The notes: generated by a model not told the origin, from the sequence alone. Shown: positions 26,160 to 35,827, counted from the stretch's first letter. The stretch: DNA of 64,000 nucleotides from JAABRB01 sp963735025 (GCA_963735025.1 CAVTJG010000009.1:2225282-2289281); one strand, 5' to 3'. Translations and numbers: made by a program.

Positions 26160-27173
26160 ATGTCTCGAAAACTCAATCTACTGATGGGTGTCGCTCTGAT
26201 CGGGCTCGTCGCGGCTCTGCCGACGCGTGCCGCCGAGCTCGTGGCCAAGCTCGGATCGCAGGATCCGCCCACCACGGCCAAGCACCGCGGCCTGATCAAG
26301 GCGGCGGACACGGTCAAGCAGCGCACGAACGGCGCGATCGAGATCCAGGTCTTTCCCTCTTCCCAACTCGGCGGGGCCCGCGAGATGGCGGAAGGCATTC
26401 AGCTCGGCACGCTCGAGATGATGATCGCGCCGGCATCGTTCCTCGGGGGGTTCAATCCCGCAGTCTCCATCTTCGACGTGCCCTACATTTTCCCCACCGA
26501 TCGCGCCAAGTCGCGTCAGCTGCGCGAAGGTCCGTTCGGCCAGGCGGTGCTCGAATCGTTCCGCAAGCGCGGCTTCGAGCCCATCGCACTCTGGTCCGGC
26601 GGACGCAAGCAGTTCACGTCGAACAAGTCGCTCAATGATCTCCAAGCGTTTTCCGGGCAGCGTTTCCGGGTGATGGATTCCAAGATCCTCATCAAGCAGT
26701 TCGACGCGCTCGGCGCCTCGGCGATCGTCCTGCCCTTCGGCGAGCTCTACACTGCGCTGCAGAATGGCGTGGTCGAAGGCCAGGAAAACCCGCTCGACAT
26801 CATCCAGAAGATGAAATTCTTCGAGGTGCAGAAGAACCTGCTCGTGACCGATCACGGCGCGATCGTCGAGGTGATCCTGATGAACCCGAAGTGGTTCGCG
26901 CGCCTCACGCCCGCCCAGCGCGACATCGTCAAGGCGGCGTTTCGCGACGTCGCGCCGGAAGTGGAGGCGGGCAAGGAAGCGGACGCAGCGGCCTCGCTCG
27001 AGTTCTTCAAGAAGGCCGGGATCAACGTCCGCACGGCCGACGAGGCGGAGCGCGCCAAGCTGCGCGCGATCATCTATCCGCAGGCACGCGACGCCTACAT
27101 CGCGCAGGCCGGCGCCGAGGGCAAGGCGCTGATCGACCTGTACGAGAAGGAGCTGCAAGCTCTCAACAAGTGA
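26160..27173 (+). CDS. TRAP transporter substrate-binding protein (DctP type)
   Basis: 337 aa periplasmic binding protein, start ATG 26160 after ggaggggac. The signal peptide ends near LPTRAAELV. Family landmarks: FPSSQLGGAREMAEGIQLG, GQRFRVMDS with the conserved Arg that grips the substrate carboxylate, and GVVEGQENP. The substrate is likely an organic acid. First gene of a complete DctPQM operon. Confidence 0.93.
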   Translation: MSRKLNLLMGVALIGLVAALPTRAAELVAKLGSQDPPTTAKHRGLIKAADTVKQRTNGAIEIQVFPSSQLGGAREMAEGIQLGTLEMMIAPASFLGGFNPAVSIFDVPYIFPTDRAKSRQLREGPFGQAVLESFRKRGFEPIALWSGGRKQFTSNKSLNDLQAFSGQRFRVMDSKILIKQFDALGASAIVLPFGELYTALQNGVVEGQENPLDIIQKMKFFEVQKNLLVTDHGAIVEVILMNPKWFARLTPAQRDIVKAAFRDVAPEVEAGKEADAAASLEFFKKAGINVRTADEAERAKLRAIIYPQARDAYIAQAGAEGKALIDLYEKELQALNK

Positions 27174-27237
27174 GCGACGCCACGGCGAGCCCGCAATCGC
27201 CCTCGCGCGATTGCGCGGCCCGGCGTGAAATCGTGAC

Positions 27238-27774
27238 ATGAGGCGCGCGCTCGAGCGGATCGCGGACGGTCTGGGGCTCGCCGAGCGCTACGGCGCGGCC
27301 GGCGTGCTCATCGTCATGACCGCGCTCTATGGCTTCAACGTGCTGGTGCGTGCGCTCGCACCTGCCTACGCCAGCGCGTTAGCCTGGATCGATGAGGCGG
27401 CGCGGTACTTCCTGGTCTGGCTGGTGTTCCTGGCCGCCGGCATCACGCTCGAGGTGGGCCGCCACGTTTCGGTCGACGTCCTGCGCGGCCGGCTTTCGGG
27501 ACCGCTCGAGCGGCTTCTCTTCGCGATCATCGATCTCGTCGGGCTCGTTTTTTCGGCGGGCGCGACGATCATCGCCCTCAATCTGACGCTCCTCGTCAAG
27601 GGCACGGGCCAGATCAGCCCGACCCTCGGGGTGCCGACCTACTTGCTGTACGCGGCGCCGGTCGTTGGGTTCGCCTCGCTGGCATTCCGGTATCTGCTGC
27701 GGCTGCTGTCCGTGCGCGACGCGCGCCGCTGGCCGGTCGTGCCGGCGTGGCTTGGAAACCGCGACGAGTCATGA
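27238..27774 (+). CDS. TRAP transporter small permease (DctQ type)
   Basis: 178 aa with four predicted membrane helices. WIDEAARYFLVWLVFLAAG and HVSVDVL are the usual DctQ signatures. It needs the large subunit for transport. The stop overlaps the dctM start (ATGA), so the two are co-translated. Confidence 0.92.
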   Translation: MRRALERIADGLGLAERYGAAGVLIVMTALYGFNVLVRALAPAYASALAWIDEAARYFLVWLVFLAAGITLEVGRHVSVDVLRGRLSGPLERLLFAIIDLVGLVFSAGATIIALNLTLLVKGTGQISPTLGVPTYLLYAAPVVGFASLAFRYLLRLLSVRDARRWPVVPAWLGNRDES

Positions 27775-29048
27775 TCTGGCTGATCGTCCTGGTGGCCGCT
27801 GCGATGCTCTTTCTCGGGTTCGAGCTGCTGCTCGTGCTCGGCGTGCCGGTCTACCTCGTCAAGGAGGCGTTCTACGGCACGATGCCGGACGTCATCCTGC
27901 TGCAGAAGATGATCGGCGGGATCAATCACAGCATCCTGCTCGCCATCCCCTTCTTCATCTTCGCGGGCGAGCTGATGGCGGACGGGCGCATCGCACGCCT
28001 GTTGAGCCGCTCGGCCGAGGCGTGCTTCCGCGGGATGCGCGGGGGCTCCGGACATGCGGCGATCGCGGCCTCGATGGCGTTCGGCTCGGTGTCCGGCTCA
28101 GCGCCCGCGACTGTCGCGGCGCTCGGCCGGCTGATGTATCCGCGGCTCCGCGAAACCGGGTTCAGCGATCCGTTCAGCCTCGGTCTGATCATCGCCGCGG
28201 CGGAAACCGCGCTCCTCATTCCGCCGAGCATCTCCCTCATCATCTACGGGTGGCTCACGAGTACTTCGATCAGCCGGCTCTTTGCCGCCGGTTTGTCGGT
28301 GGGCATCGTGCTCGGCCTCGCATTCGCGGTGCTCGTGCTCTACGAGGTGTGGCGCCGCGGTGTCGGGGGCGGTATGACGCGCAGTGCGGCGGCGGGCGGG
28401 GTGATGAAAGGCACCACATGGGCGCTCGGAATGCCGTGCATCATTCTCGGCGGCATCTACTCCGGCGTGTTCACGGCGACCGAGGCGGCCGCGGTGAGCG
28501 TGCTGTACGCGGTGTTCGTCGAAGCCGTGATCTTCCGCAATCTGACATTCGGGCGGCTGATGACCATCGCGCAGCGAAGCGCCGTCCTGGTCGCGGTGAT
28601 CTTCATGCTCCTCGCGGTTGGCAGCGTGCTGGCCTACTTCGTCACGATCGCGCACGTCCCGCAGGCGGTGATAGCGTTCATGCGGGCGATCGATGCCGGC
28701 CCCTTGATGTTCCTCCTGATCGTCAACGTGACGTTCCTGATCGCCGGCATGTTCATCGATCCCGGCACGGCCATGCTTGTCCTGGTGCCGACGCTTTTCC
28801 CGGTTGCGCAATCGTTTGGCATCGACCCGGTGCACTTCGGCCTGGTGATCGGCGTCAATGTCTGCACCGCCATGATCACGCCGCCCTTCGGGCTCGACAT
28901 CTTCGTCGCCGCATCGACGCTGAACAAGAGGGTCGTGGAGATAACCCGCGGCGTCTGGCCGTTCATTGTCGTCAATCTGGTCGTGCTGGCGATCGTCACC
29001 TACGTGCCCGGTGTCGCTACCCTCCTGCCCAAGGCATTGTTCGACTGA
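27771..29048 (+). CDS. TRAP transporter large permease (DctM type)
   Basis: 425 aa from ATG 27771, about 12 membrane helices. Conserved segments: IPFFIFAGELMADG, SMAFGSVSGSAPATVAALG, LLIPPSISLIIYG, GGIYSGVFTATEAAAV, MITPPFGLDIFVAAS. It is the sodium-driven transport subunit of the DctPQM system in the inner membrane. Confidence 0.94.
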   Translation: MIWLIVLVAAAMLFLGFELLLVLGVPVYLVKEAFYGTMPDVILLQKMIGGINHSILLAIPFFIFAGELMADGRIARLLSRSAEACFRGMRGGSGHAAIAASMAFGSVSGSAPATVAALGRLMYPRLRETGFSDPFSLGLIIAAAETALLIPPSISLIIYGWLTSTSISRLFAAGLSVGIVLGLAFAVLVLYEVWRRGVGGGMTRSAAAGGVMKGTTWALGMPCIILGGIYSGVFTATEAAAVSVLYAVFVEAVIFRNLTFGRLMTIAQRSAVLVAVIFMLLAVGSVLAYFVTIAHVPQAVIAFMRAIDAGPLMFLLIVNVTFLIAGMFIDPGTAMLVLVPTLFPVAQSFGIDPVHFGLVIGVNVCTAMITPPFGLDIFVAASTLNKRVVEITRGVWPFIVVNLVVLAIVTYVPGVATLLPKALFD

Positions 29049-29096
29049 TCGGGAACAGCGGCGGGAGTAAAATGAAGGCTGAATAGGAGAACCTTC

Positions 29097-29903
29097 GTGG
29101 ACAAGAGCCAAATCGTAAAGGACTTCCTCGATTCGCTCAGGCCAATCAAGGGCCGCGTGACGGTGCGCGCCGATCTGCTCACCGACGACGTGGTGTTCCA
29201 GACGCTCGGCAAGATTTCCGGGCGCGAGGTGGTGTTGCAGCGCGTGACGGCCGAGGACCACGGCCGTGTCTATCGCGAAGCGACCTGGTCGGCGCCCGAG
29301 CCCGAGGGTGACACGGTCAAGATCACCGGCAAGATGCCGCCCGGATCGCCCAGCACCGGAGTGATCATCGTGTTTGCATTCGCCGGCGAGAAAATCTCCG
29401 CGATCCGGCAGCAGCCGCTGTTCGGTGGCGCGCCGATGCCCGCGGCGCCTCTCAAGCTCCCCGACGAGCTGAAGAAGCTCGTCGATAGCGCGCTCTCCAC
29501 GCGCCACCCCATGATCGTCGCCTACGTGGGACCCGAAGGACAGCCGATCCTCTCGTTTCGCGGCTCGACGCAATCGTTCAGCGACGATCAGCTCGCCATC
29601 TGGGTCCGGAACTCCGACGGAGTGTTTCTGGATTCGATCGGCGCGAACCCCAAGGTCGCGCTGATGTATCGCGACGAGGAGACCAAGGCCACGTTCCAGT
29701 TCCAGGGCCGCGCGAAAATCTCGACCGACGAGGCCGCGCGCAAGAAGATCTACGAGAAGATGGCCGAGGCCGAGCGCAATCACGACTACGCACGCACCGG
29801 CGTCGCGCTGATCATCGACCTCGACCGGGTGGAGGGCTGGTTCGGCATGTCGCCAGACGGACCGGTGAACCGCACGCGCATGCTGCGCGACGCGGGCAAG
29901 TAG
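29097..29903 (+). CDS. Two-domain protein: NTF2/SnoaL-like plus PNPOx-like split barrel
   Basis: 268 aa from GTG 29097 after aggaga. Residues 1-105 resemble an NTF2-like fold (IVKDFLDSLRPIKG... VVFQTLG). Residues 125-265 are a pyridoxamine-phosphate-oxidase-like flavin barrel: STRHPMIVAYVGPEGQPILSF (split: RHPMIVAYVGPEG), NPKVALMYRDEE. Probably binds a flavin or F420-type cofactor. Lies in a run with the TRAP genes, a VOC protein and an esterase, suggesting one catabolic operon. Confidence 0.7.
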   Translation: MDKSQIVKDFLDSLRPIKGRVTVRADLLTDDVVFQTLGKISGREVVLQRVTAEDHGRVYREATWSAPEPEGDTVKITGKMPPGSPSTGVIIVFAFAGEKISAIRQQPLFGGAPMPAAPLKLPDELKKLVDSALSTRHPMIVAYVGPEGQPILSFRGSTQSFSDDQLAIWVRNSDGVFLDSIGANPKVALMYRDEETKATFQFQGRAKISTDEAARKKIYEKMAEAERNHDYARTGVALIIDLDRVEGWFGMSPDGPVNRTRMLRDAGK

Positions 29904-29918
29904 CGGGAAAGGATCGGA

Positions 29919-30290
29919 ATGGCCGTCGTCGGACTGGATCACTACGCATTGCTCAGCTCGGATCCCGAGCGCACCACCCGCTTCTATTCGGAAATCGTCG
30001 GCCTCAAGGTCGGGCCGCGCCCCACGCTGAGCTTTCCGGGCGTGTGGCTGTACGCGGGCGACTATCCAATCGTGCACGTCATCTTCGACAAGGCGATCCC
30101 GACGAAGGAGACCGGAGCGGTGGACCATCTGGCGTTCGTCGCCAAGGGCAGCGTCGAGGAGACCCTGGCGACGCTCGAGAAGAACGGTATCGAGTTCACC
30201 AGCCGGTTAATCGAGCGCACCGGTGTCACGCAGGTCTTCTTCCGCGATCCCGACAACGTCGGCGTCGAGCTGAACTTCGCGCCGGCGTGA
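29919..30290 (+). CDS. VOC-superfamily (glyoxalase/dioxygenase-like) protein
   Basis: 123 aa with two beta-alpha-beta-beta-beta units. Potential metal ligands: His in LDHYALLSSD, His in DHLAFVAKG and Glu in NVGVELNFAP. The substrate is unknown. It lies 15 bp from the preceding gene and 22 bp from the following one. Confidence 0.88.
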   Translation: MAVVGLDHYALLSSDPERTTRFYSEIVGLKVGPRPTLSFPGVWLYAGDYPIVHVIFDKAIPTKETGAVDHLAFVAKGSVEETLATLEKNGIEFTSRLIERTGVTQVFFRDPDNVGVELNFAPA

Positions 30291-30312
30291 CGCTCGCCAG
30301 AATGCTTCGCGC

Positions 30313-31218
30313 ATGAGCGCTGCTCCCGCGATACCCGATTCGCTGCGGAAGCTGATGGCCGAAGTCGGCCCGCGCTGGGGCCAGGACATTCCCGGTCATG
30401 TCCGGCTCATGATCGACAGCTTCTCACCGCTGCTCGCGGGCGCACCCAGGGACGGTGTGGACGTGGTGCGGGACATCGCCTACGGAGAGCATCCCCGCCA
30501 GCAGCTCGATGTCTTCCGGCCGGCGGCGGGCCGCGATCTGCCGGTCGTCGTGTTCGTTCACGGCGGCGCGTTCGTCGACGGCCATCGCAATCGCACCCCC
30601 GAGGTGTACAGCAACGTTCTCTACTACTTCGCGCGGAACGGCGTGGTCGGCGTCAACATCGAATACCGCCTTGCCCCCGAGCACCGCTATCCGAGCGGGT
30701 CCGAGGACGTCGCGCGCGCGATCGACTGGGTGAGGCGCAGCATCGCGGAGCACGGCGGCGACCCCGGGAAGATCTTTCTGATCGGCCATTCGGCCGGCGC
30801 GGCGCACGCGGGGTCGTATGCCTACGACAAGCGCCGCCACCCGGCAGCCGGGCCCGGGATCGCCGGGCTTGTGGTGCTGAGCGGACGGGTGCGCGCCGAG
30901 ACGCTTCCGGAAAACCCGAATGCGCGCAAGGTCGAGGCCTACTACGGCACGGACCCCGCCGTGTTCGACGACTGCTCGTCGGTCACGCACGTCTCCGCGG
31001 ACAGCGTGCCGACGATGATCGCGGTGGCGGAATACGAGAATCCGCTGCTCGACCTGCACTGCGCCGAGCTGTTCCATCGCCTCGCCGAAGCGAAGCGCCG
31101 CGCGCCGCGGATGGTCTGGCTTGCAGGCCACAACCACACGTCGGTCATCGCGCACTTCAACACCGCAGAAGATCGGCTGGGGCGCGAGATCCTCGAGTTC
31201 ATCCGGCTCGGGCGCTAG
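30313..31218 (+). CDS. Alpha/beta hydrolase, HSL-type esterase
   Basis: 301 aa. Oxyanion motif HGGAF (about residue 79) and nucleophile motif GHSAG (about 155); the acid is likely in AEYENPLLD and the base His in AGHNHTS. This is the hormone-sensitive-lipase group acting on short acyl esters. Last gene of the TRAP-associated cluster; it may release the acid imported or used by that system (inference). Confidence 0.9.
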   Translation: MSAAPAIPDSLRKLMAEVGPRWGQDIPGHVRLMIDSFSPLLAGAPRDGVDVVRDIAYGEHPRQQLDVFRPAAGRDLPVVVFVHGGAFVDGHRNRTPEVYSNVLYYFARNGVVGVNIEYRLAPEHRYPSGSEDVARAIDWVRRSIAEHGGDPGKIFLIGHSAGAAHAGSYAYDKRRHPAAGPGIAGLVVLSGRVRAETLPENPNARKVEAYYGTDPAVFDDCSSVTHVSADSVPTMIAVAEYENPLLDLHCAELFHRLAEAKRRAPRMVWLAGHNHTSVIAHFNTAEDRLGREILEFIRLGR

Positions 31219-31280
31219 ACGCCCGGGAAGTCGAGCGCCCGCGAGGCTAAAGTCGTCAGTTGCGCCTGGCCAAGACCGAG

Positions 31281-31628
31281 CTATCCCGACGCGGGCAGGC
31301 GATCACGCTTGCGGGGGCTCGCGCGCACCTGAAACCGCAGATTGGCTTGCTCTTGCAGATAATGCAGGACGGCAAAAAGGTTGTGCGCTTGGGGATTGCC
31401 CACCGGCCCGAACATCCGCATCAGGCTCTTGGACGACGTGCCGGTCGCTTCGCCAAGCGCTTCGAATCCGATCGTGGCGTTGATGTAGTCACGCAGCACC
31501 GCCTTGCCCGTCTCCACGTCACCACCGAGCAGTGTCTCGATCGCTTCGCGCAGCAATGCTTCACGAAACGCGGGATCGCGCTGCGCGCGCTCTCGCACGG
31601 TTTCCTTGAAATGTCGTTTGAGTACCAT
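31281..31628 (-). CDS. HI1420-like antitoxin
   Basis: 115 aa. FEALGEATGTSSKSLMRMFG is the HTH, followed by NPQAHNLFAVLHYLQEQ. Located 10 bp after the toxin gene, in the toxin-first order usual for this type II group. It should bind and neutralise the RelE-like toxin and repress the operon. Confidence 0.85.
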   Translation of the reverse strand: MVLKRHFKETVRERAQRDPAFREALLREAIETLLGGDVETGKAVLRDYINATIGFEALGEATGTSSKSLMRMFGPVGNPQAHNLFAVLHYLQEQANLRFQVRASPRKRDRLPASG

Positions 31629-31638
31629 GGTGCTGCGC

Positions 31639-31965
31639 TCACCTGTTTCGCTTACGGCTCTTGTAATCCGCCCAACGCATCATCGCTCGGTCGATATCCA
31701 GTTGCTGGCGTTTCTTGGTTCCGCCACCGAGCAGGATAACCAGCACTTCGCTGTCGCGCCCAAAGTAGATCCGATAACCAGGGCCAAAATCAATTCGATA
31801 CTCCAGAACGCCCCTACCAACGCCCTTCACGCTGGACAAATTGCCTTGCTCGATCCGGCTTAACCCGACCGTGACCTTCGCGGCAGCGACCGGATCCAGA
31901 TCGTCGAACCAGTCCCCAAACGGGCTGCCGCTCTTGGCGTCGAGGTACTCCTGAAGTTCCAGCAT
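31639..31965 (-). CDS. RelE/ParE-superfamily toxin, HI1419-like
   Basis: 108 aa. GVGRGVLEYRIDFGPGYRIYF and VLVILLGGGTKKRQQLDIDRA are the core of the HI1419/phage Gp49-like mRNA interferase family. Catalytic-type Arg and Lys residues are present. Forms an operon with the antitoxin downstream. Confidence 0.87.
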   Translation of the reverse strand: MLELQEYLDAKSGSPFGDWFDDLDPVAAAKVTVGLSRIEQGNLSSVKGVGRGVLEYRIDFGPGYRIYFGRDSEVLVILLGGGTKKRQQLDIDRAMMRWADYKSRKRNR

Positions 31966-31972
31966 GAGTATG

Positions 31973-31988
31973 GTAACGCAAAAGTTAC
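31973..31988. promoter_or_regulatory. Palindrome in front of the toxin-antitoxin operon
   Basis: gtaac-gcaaaa-gttac, 8 bp upstream of the toxin ATG: a plausible operator for autoregulation by the HTH antitoxin. Confidence 0.5.
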
Positions 31989-32125
31989 TATCCGTGCCAT
32001 GGGCGGGCCTTCGCGACCGTGCTTACTGGGCGCTCGCCCGGCATGAGTTGATGCCGGAGTCTGCCTTTGGCGGAGGCTCAGCCAATGAGCCCCAGATTAA
32101 AAACACGCCGAGCCCCGGCGCGGCC

Positions 32126-33667
32126 TCAATGCCCCACCCGCGCAGTGAACGGCGGCCGCGCCCACCAGATCAGGAGGAGCAAACTCAGCATCAGCATGCC
32201 GCTGATGCACAGCACCGCGTTGGTGGAGAGCAGGTAGGCCTGTTCCGTCACCGTGCGATTGAGCTCGGCGAGGGACTGCTCGGGCGTGAGCCCGGTAGAC
32301 TGCAGCCGGTTCAGGTAGTCCACCGCGAGCGGGTTGTACGGCGTCACCGACTCCACGAGCCGCGCATGATGCACCGAGCTCTTGTGCACCCAGAGCGAAG
32401 TCACGATCGCCGTGCCGAAGCTCGCCCCGAGGTTGCGCATGAAGTTCTGCAACCCCGTGGCCGCGGCGATCTGCCCCTGGTTGAGCCCTGACAGGTTGAT
32501 CGCGACGAGTGGCAGGAAGAAGCAGCTGATCCCGATGCCCATCGCCAGCCGCATGAGAGCGAGCGTCCAGAAATCCACGTCGGGCGTGAACCGCGCGCTC
32601 CAGAACGCAGTCGTCGCGAAGACGATGAAGCCGAAGCTCGCGACCGCGCGCGCGTCCAGGCGGTGCAGGTTCGCGCCGATCAGCGGCCCGAGCAGGATCG
32701 GAAAGAGCCCCCCGAGCGCGATCACCTTGCCGGCCCAGAGCGGCGTGTAGTTCATCTGGGTTTGCAGCCACAGGGGCACCACCACCAGCGTCCCGAAGAA
32801 CGCGATCGAACCGATCATCAGCGACACCACGCCCACCGCGAAATTGCGATGGCCGAACAGCCGCAGATCCACCACCGGGTGCTCCTCGGTGAGCTCCCAT
32901 GCAACGAAGAAGCAGAGCGAGACGAACGAGATCGCCGTGAGCCCGATGATGTAAGACGAACCGAACCAGTCGAGCTCGTTGCCCTTGTCGAGCAGGATCT
33001 GCAGCGCGCCGATGCCGATGATCAGCAGGGCAAGTCCGACGAAATCGATCGGGAGCTTGCGCCGCGGCGATTCGCGATCACGGAAGAGCGGCACCACCAT
33101 GATCGCCACCACCAGGCCGACCGGCAGATTGATCAGAAAGATCCAGTGCCACGACCAGTTCTCGGTGAGCCAGCCGCCGGCGAGCGGGCCGACGATCGGC
33201 GCGAGGACGATCGTCATCACCCACAGTCCCAGCGCGAGCCCGCGTCGCTGCGGCGGGTAGCAGCCGGTGAGCAGCGTCTGCGAGAGCGGGATCATCGAGG
33301 CGCCGACCACGCCCTGCGCGACGCGCGCCGCAAGCAGCATCGGAAAGGTGGTCGAGATGCCGCACAGCAGCGAGGCGAGCGTGAACAGCACCGTGGCGCT
33401 CACGAACATGCGCACCTGACCGAAGCGCTGCGCGAGCCAGCCGGTGAGCGGCAGCATGATCGCCTCGGCCACCGCGTAGGAGGTGATCACCCACGTGCCC
33501 TGGGTGGGGCTGACCGCGAGATCCCCGGCGATCGACGGCACCGAGACGTTCGCGATCGAGAGGTCCAGGATGTTCATGAACGCCCCGAGGCTGAGCGCGA
33601 AGGTGGCGAGCACCAGCGCGACGCCGCGCAGGGGCGCTGGTTCCTCCCGCGCCGGCGCGGCGTTCAT
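32126..33667 (-). CDS. emrB: DHA2-family multidrug efflux permease
   Basis: 513 aa MFS protein with 14 predicted membrane segments. Motif C region PTQGTWVITSYAVAEAIMLPL and motif A-like WLAQRFGQVRMF are intact. The permease works with the periplasmic adaptor encoded upstream; genes overlap by 4 bp. Probable proton antiport of drugs or uncouplers. Confidence 0.92.
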   Translation of the reverse strand: MNAAPAREEPAPLRGVALVLATFALSLGAFMNILDLSIANVSVPSIAGDLAVSPTQGTWVITSYAVAEAIMLPLTGWLAQRFGQVRMFVSATVLFTLASLLCGISTTFPMLLAARVAQGVVGASMIPLSQTLLTGCYPPQRRGLALGLWVMTIVLAPIVGPLAGGWLTENWSWHWIFLINLPVGLVVAIMVVPLFRDRESPRRKLPIDFVGLALLIIGIGALQILLDKGNELDWFGSSYIIGLTAISFVSLCFFVAWELTEEHPVVDLRLFGHRNFAVGVVSLMIGSIAFFGTLVVVPLWLQTQMNYTPLWAGKVIALGGLFPILLGPLIGANLHRLDARAVASFGFIVFATTAFWSARFTPDVDFWTLALMRLAMGIGISCFFLPLVAINLSGLNQGQIAAATGLQNFMRNLGASFGTAIVTSLWVHKSSVHHARLVESVTPYNPLAVDYLNRLQSTGLTPEQSLAELNRTVTEQAYLLSTNAVLCISGMLMLSLLLLIWWARPPFTARVGH

Positions 33668-34947
33668 CGGGGTACGACGGCCTTGCGATTCGCGGCGATG
33701 ATCTTGGCGATCCGCTCCTCGACCGCGCGCGCCTGCTCGTCGTACACCGGTGTCGCGTAGCGGCTCTCCTTGAGCGGCAAGCGGGCGAGCACCTCGCCGC
33801 GGCGATTGTGGGTGTCGACCGTGACGTTCATCGAGAGTCCCACCCGGAGCGGGTGGCTCTTGAGCGTAGCGGGGTCAATGTCGATGCGCACCGGCACGCG
33901 CTGCACGATCTTGATCCAGTTGCCGGTCGCGTTCTGCGCGGGCAGGAGCGAGAAGACCGAGCCGGTACCGGCGCCGAGCCCGGTGACGTGCCCCGAGTAC
34001 TTGACGTCGTTGCCGTAAAGGTCGGAAGTGAGTTTCACGGGCTGACCGATACGCACGTTTTCGAGCTCGCTCTCCTTGAAGTTGGCATCCACCCAGACAT
34101 CGCCGAGCGGCACGATCGCCATCAGCGCGGTGCCGGGTGCGACCCGCTCCCCGACCTGCACGCTGCGCTTGGCGACGTAGCCACGCACCGGCGCAACGAT
34201 CGTGGCGCGCACGACCGCCAGATACGCCTCCCGCACCTTGGCCTCGGCGCCTGCTACGCGCGGGTGCGTCTCGATCGAAGTGTTGTCCACCAGCCCGGTG
34301 GCGCCCACCGACTGCTCGCGCGCCTGTGCCAGCGCGGCCTGAGCGTCCGCGACGCGCGCGCGCGCCGAATCACGTTGCGCGAGCGCAGCGGCAAGCGAGG
34401 TGCGCGCCGTCTGCAGTGCCTCGGCCGAGATGTACTTGTCCCGGAAGAGCGCCTCGCGGCGGCGGTATTCGTCCGCTGCCTTGCGTGCCTCGGCCTGTGC
34501 GGCGTCCGCATCGTGCCGGGCGCGCTGGACATCTGCCTCGCGCTGCGTGACGAGCGCCAGCGTCTGGCTGTCGCTCGCATAGAGGCCGCGCACCGCGCGC
34601 ACGGCTTCGGCGAGATTGGCCTCGGCGACCTGCAGCTGCACGCGCGCATCCGCGTCATCGAGGCGCACCAGCACCTGCCCCTGGGTCACGAGATCGGTGT
34701 CATCGGCCCATATCGACACGACCGTGCCCGCGACCTGCGGGGTCACCTGCACCAGATTGCCGCCGACATAGGCATTGTCGGTGGTGACGCGATACTGCCC
34801 GAGCACGTACCAGTAGGCGGCAACGACCAGTCCAGCGATCACAAAGACGATGGCGAGCGACGACAGCGCAATGCGGCGCACGCGGCCCGGTCGTGGCGGC
34901 TTCACTTGGGACGCGCCATCGGCGGCGCGTCCAGTGGATTGACTCAT
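33664..34947 (-). CDS. emrA: EmrA-like membrane fusion protein
   Basis: 427 aa. One N-terminal membrane anchor (about 27-48), then the biotinyl-lipoyl-like half motifs (NAYVGGNLVQVTPQVAGTV... and VRGYVAKRSVQVGERVAPG) flanking a long alpha-helical hairpin (about 110-210). It links the permease to an outer-membrane channel, not seen here. It overlaps both neighbours by 4 bp. Confidence 0.92.
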   Translation of the reverse strand: MSQSTGRAADGASQVKPPRPGRVRRIALSSLAIVFVIAGLVVAAYWYVLGQYRVTTDNAYVGGNLVQVTPQVAGTVVSIWADDTDLVTQGQVLVRLDDADARVQLQVAEANLAEAVRAVRGLYASDSQTLALVTQREADVQRARHDADAAQAEARKAADEYRRREALFRDKYISAEALQTARTSLAAALAQRDSARARVADAQAALAQAREQSVGATGLVDNTSIETHPRVAGAEAKVREAYLAVVRATIVAPVRGYVAKRSVQVGERVAPGTALMAIVPLGDVWVDANFKESELENVRIGQPVKLTSDLYGNDVKYSGHVTGLGAGTGSVFSLLPAQNATGNWIKIVQRVPVRIDIDPATLKSHPLRVGLSMNVTVDTHNRRGEVLARLPLKESRYATPVYDEQARAVEERIAKIIAANRKAVVPR

Positions 34948-35477
34948 TTCGATCGCTCCTTTGCGCCCGCGCGCGCAGACGGCGCGGCACTTTCGAGATG
35001 CGTGATCCAGCGGCGCAGGAGGCGCTCGAGCGTCGCGGCATCGCGGGGCGAGAACGCGCCCACGATACGCTCGTACTCCCGCCAGGCCAGCGGCAAGAGC
35101 TTCCGCACCAACCGCTCGCCGCGCGGACTGAGGGTGAGCTCGATGCGCCGCCGGTCCCCGCCGTGCGGCACGCGCTGCGCAAGTCCCTTCTCGACGAGTT
35201 CGTCACCGACCCGCGTCATGTGCGTGCGCGACTGCGCAAGCACCGCGCTCATCTGCGACGGACTGATCGCGCGCCCGGGCGAAGCGTAGATGATCATCAG
35301 CGCCGTCCAGGCGGACGAGGTGAGGTCGTGGCGCGCGAAGAACGACTCGAGCCGGTCGTTCATCTGCCGGAACACGTGATACCCGAGCCGCGCGAGCGTC
35401 ACCGCGCCCCGGGGCATTTCCGGGTGGCGCTCATTCACCGCGTCCAGGCCGCGCTCGAGAAGCTCCAGGAAGGGCAT
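34944..35477 (-). CDS. MarR-family repressor
   Basis: 177 aa from ATG 35477 (MPFLELLERG); the frame remains open to 35606. Winged HTH: ISPSQMSAVLAQSRTHMTRVGDELVEKGLAQRV, with wing GGDRRRIELTLS. As first gene of the efflux operon it is the EmrR equivalent, expected to release DNA when a drug binds. The 24-bp tandem duplication just upstream may be its operator region. Confidence 0.88.
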   Translation of the reverse strand: MPFLELLERGLDAVNERHPEMPRGAVTLARLGYHVFRQMNDRLESFFARHDLTSSAWTALMIIYASPGRAISPSQMSAVLAQSRTHMTRVGDELVEKGLAQRVPHGGDRRRIELTLSPRGERLVRKLLPLAWREYERIVGAFSPRDAATLERLLRRWITHLESAAPSARAGAKERSK

Positions 35478-35536
35478 GCGGAACCACTGGAAGGAATGGT
35501 AACGTGCGTGATTATAACGCCAGTGACCAGTACGGC

Positions 35537-35584
35537 GGGAGGGGCCCCGGGCGACCGGTGGGGAGGGGCCCCGGGCGACCGGTG
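35537..35584. repeat. Tandem duplication of a 24-bp GC-rich unit upstream of the efflux operon
   Basis: Two exact copies of a unit starting gggaggggccccgggcgacc and ending ggtg (35537-35560, 35561-35584). Each contains the palindromes ggggcccc, cccggg and accggt. Located 60-107 bp from the marR start. Confidence 0.85.
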
Positions 35585-35827
35585 ACTTGCGGTTTACTCG
35601 ATGCAAGGCCCGCAGGGAATTCGATCTAGGTGCGCGCCGGCTCGCGGAGCCCGCCGTATTGTCTGTCGGCAGGTGCCCGACGGCATCGCCGGTGCGGAGT
35701 TTCTTGTCCGTCCGGCGCGCCCCGCCTGGCGGTCAGGCGCCGCGCAAGCAGCCGTTGAGCCGAGCGCCAGTCTTTCAATCGGCTGCGAGCCGGGCGGTTT
35801 TCTTCGACGAAACGCTGATTCGGGACA

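Noticed and set aside
28098..30128. 676-codon minus-strand frame
   Set aside because: Antisense to the TRAP permease and PNPOx-like genes; the peptide is Arg/His/Asp-rich with no fold or family resemblance.
33808..35289. 493-codon plus-strand frame
   Set aside because: Antisense shadow of emrA and marR.
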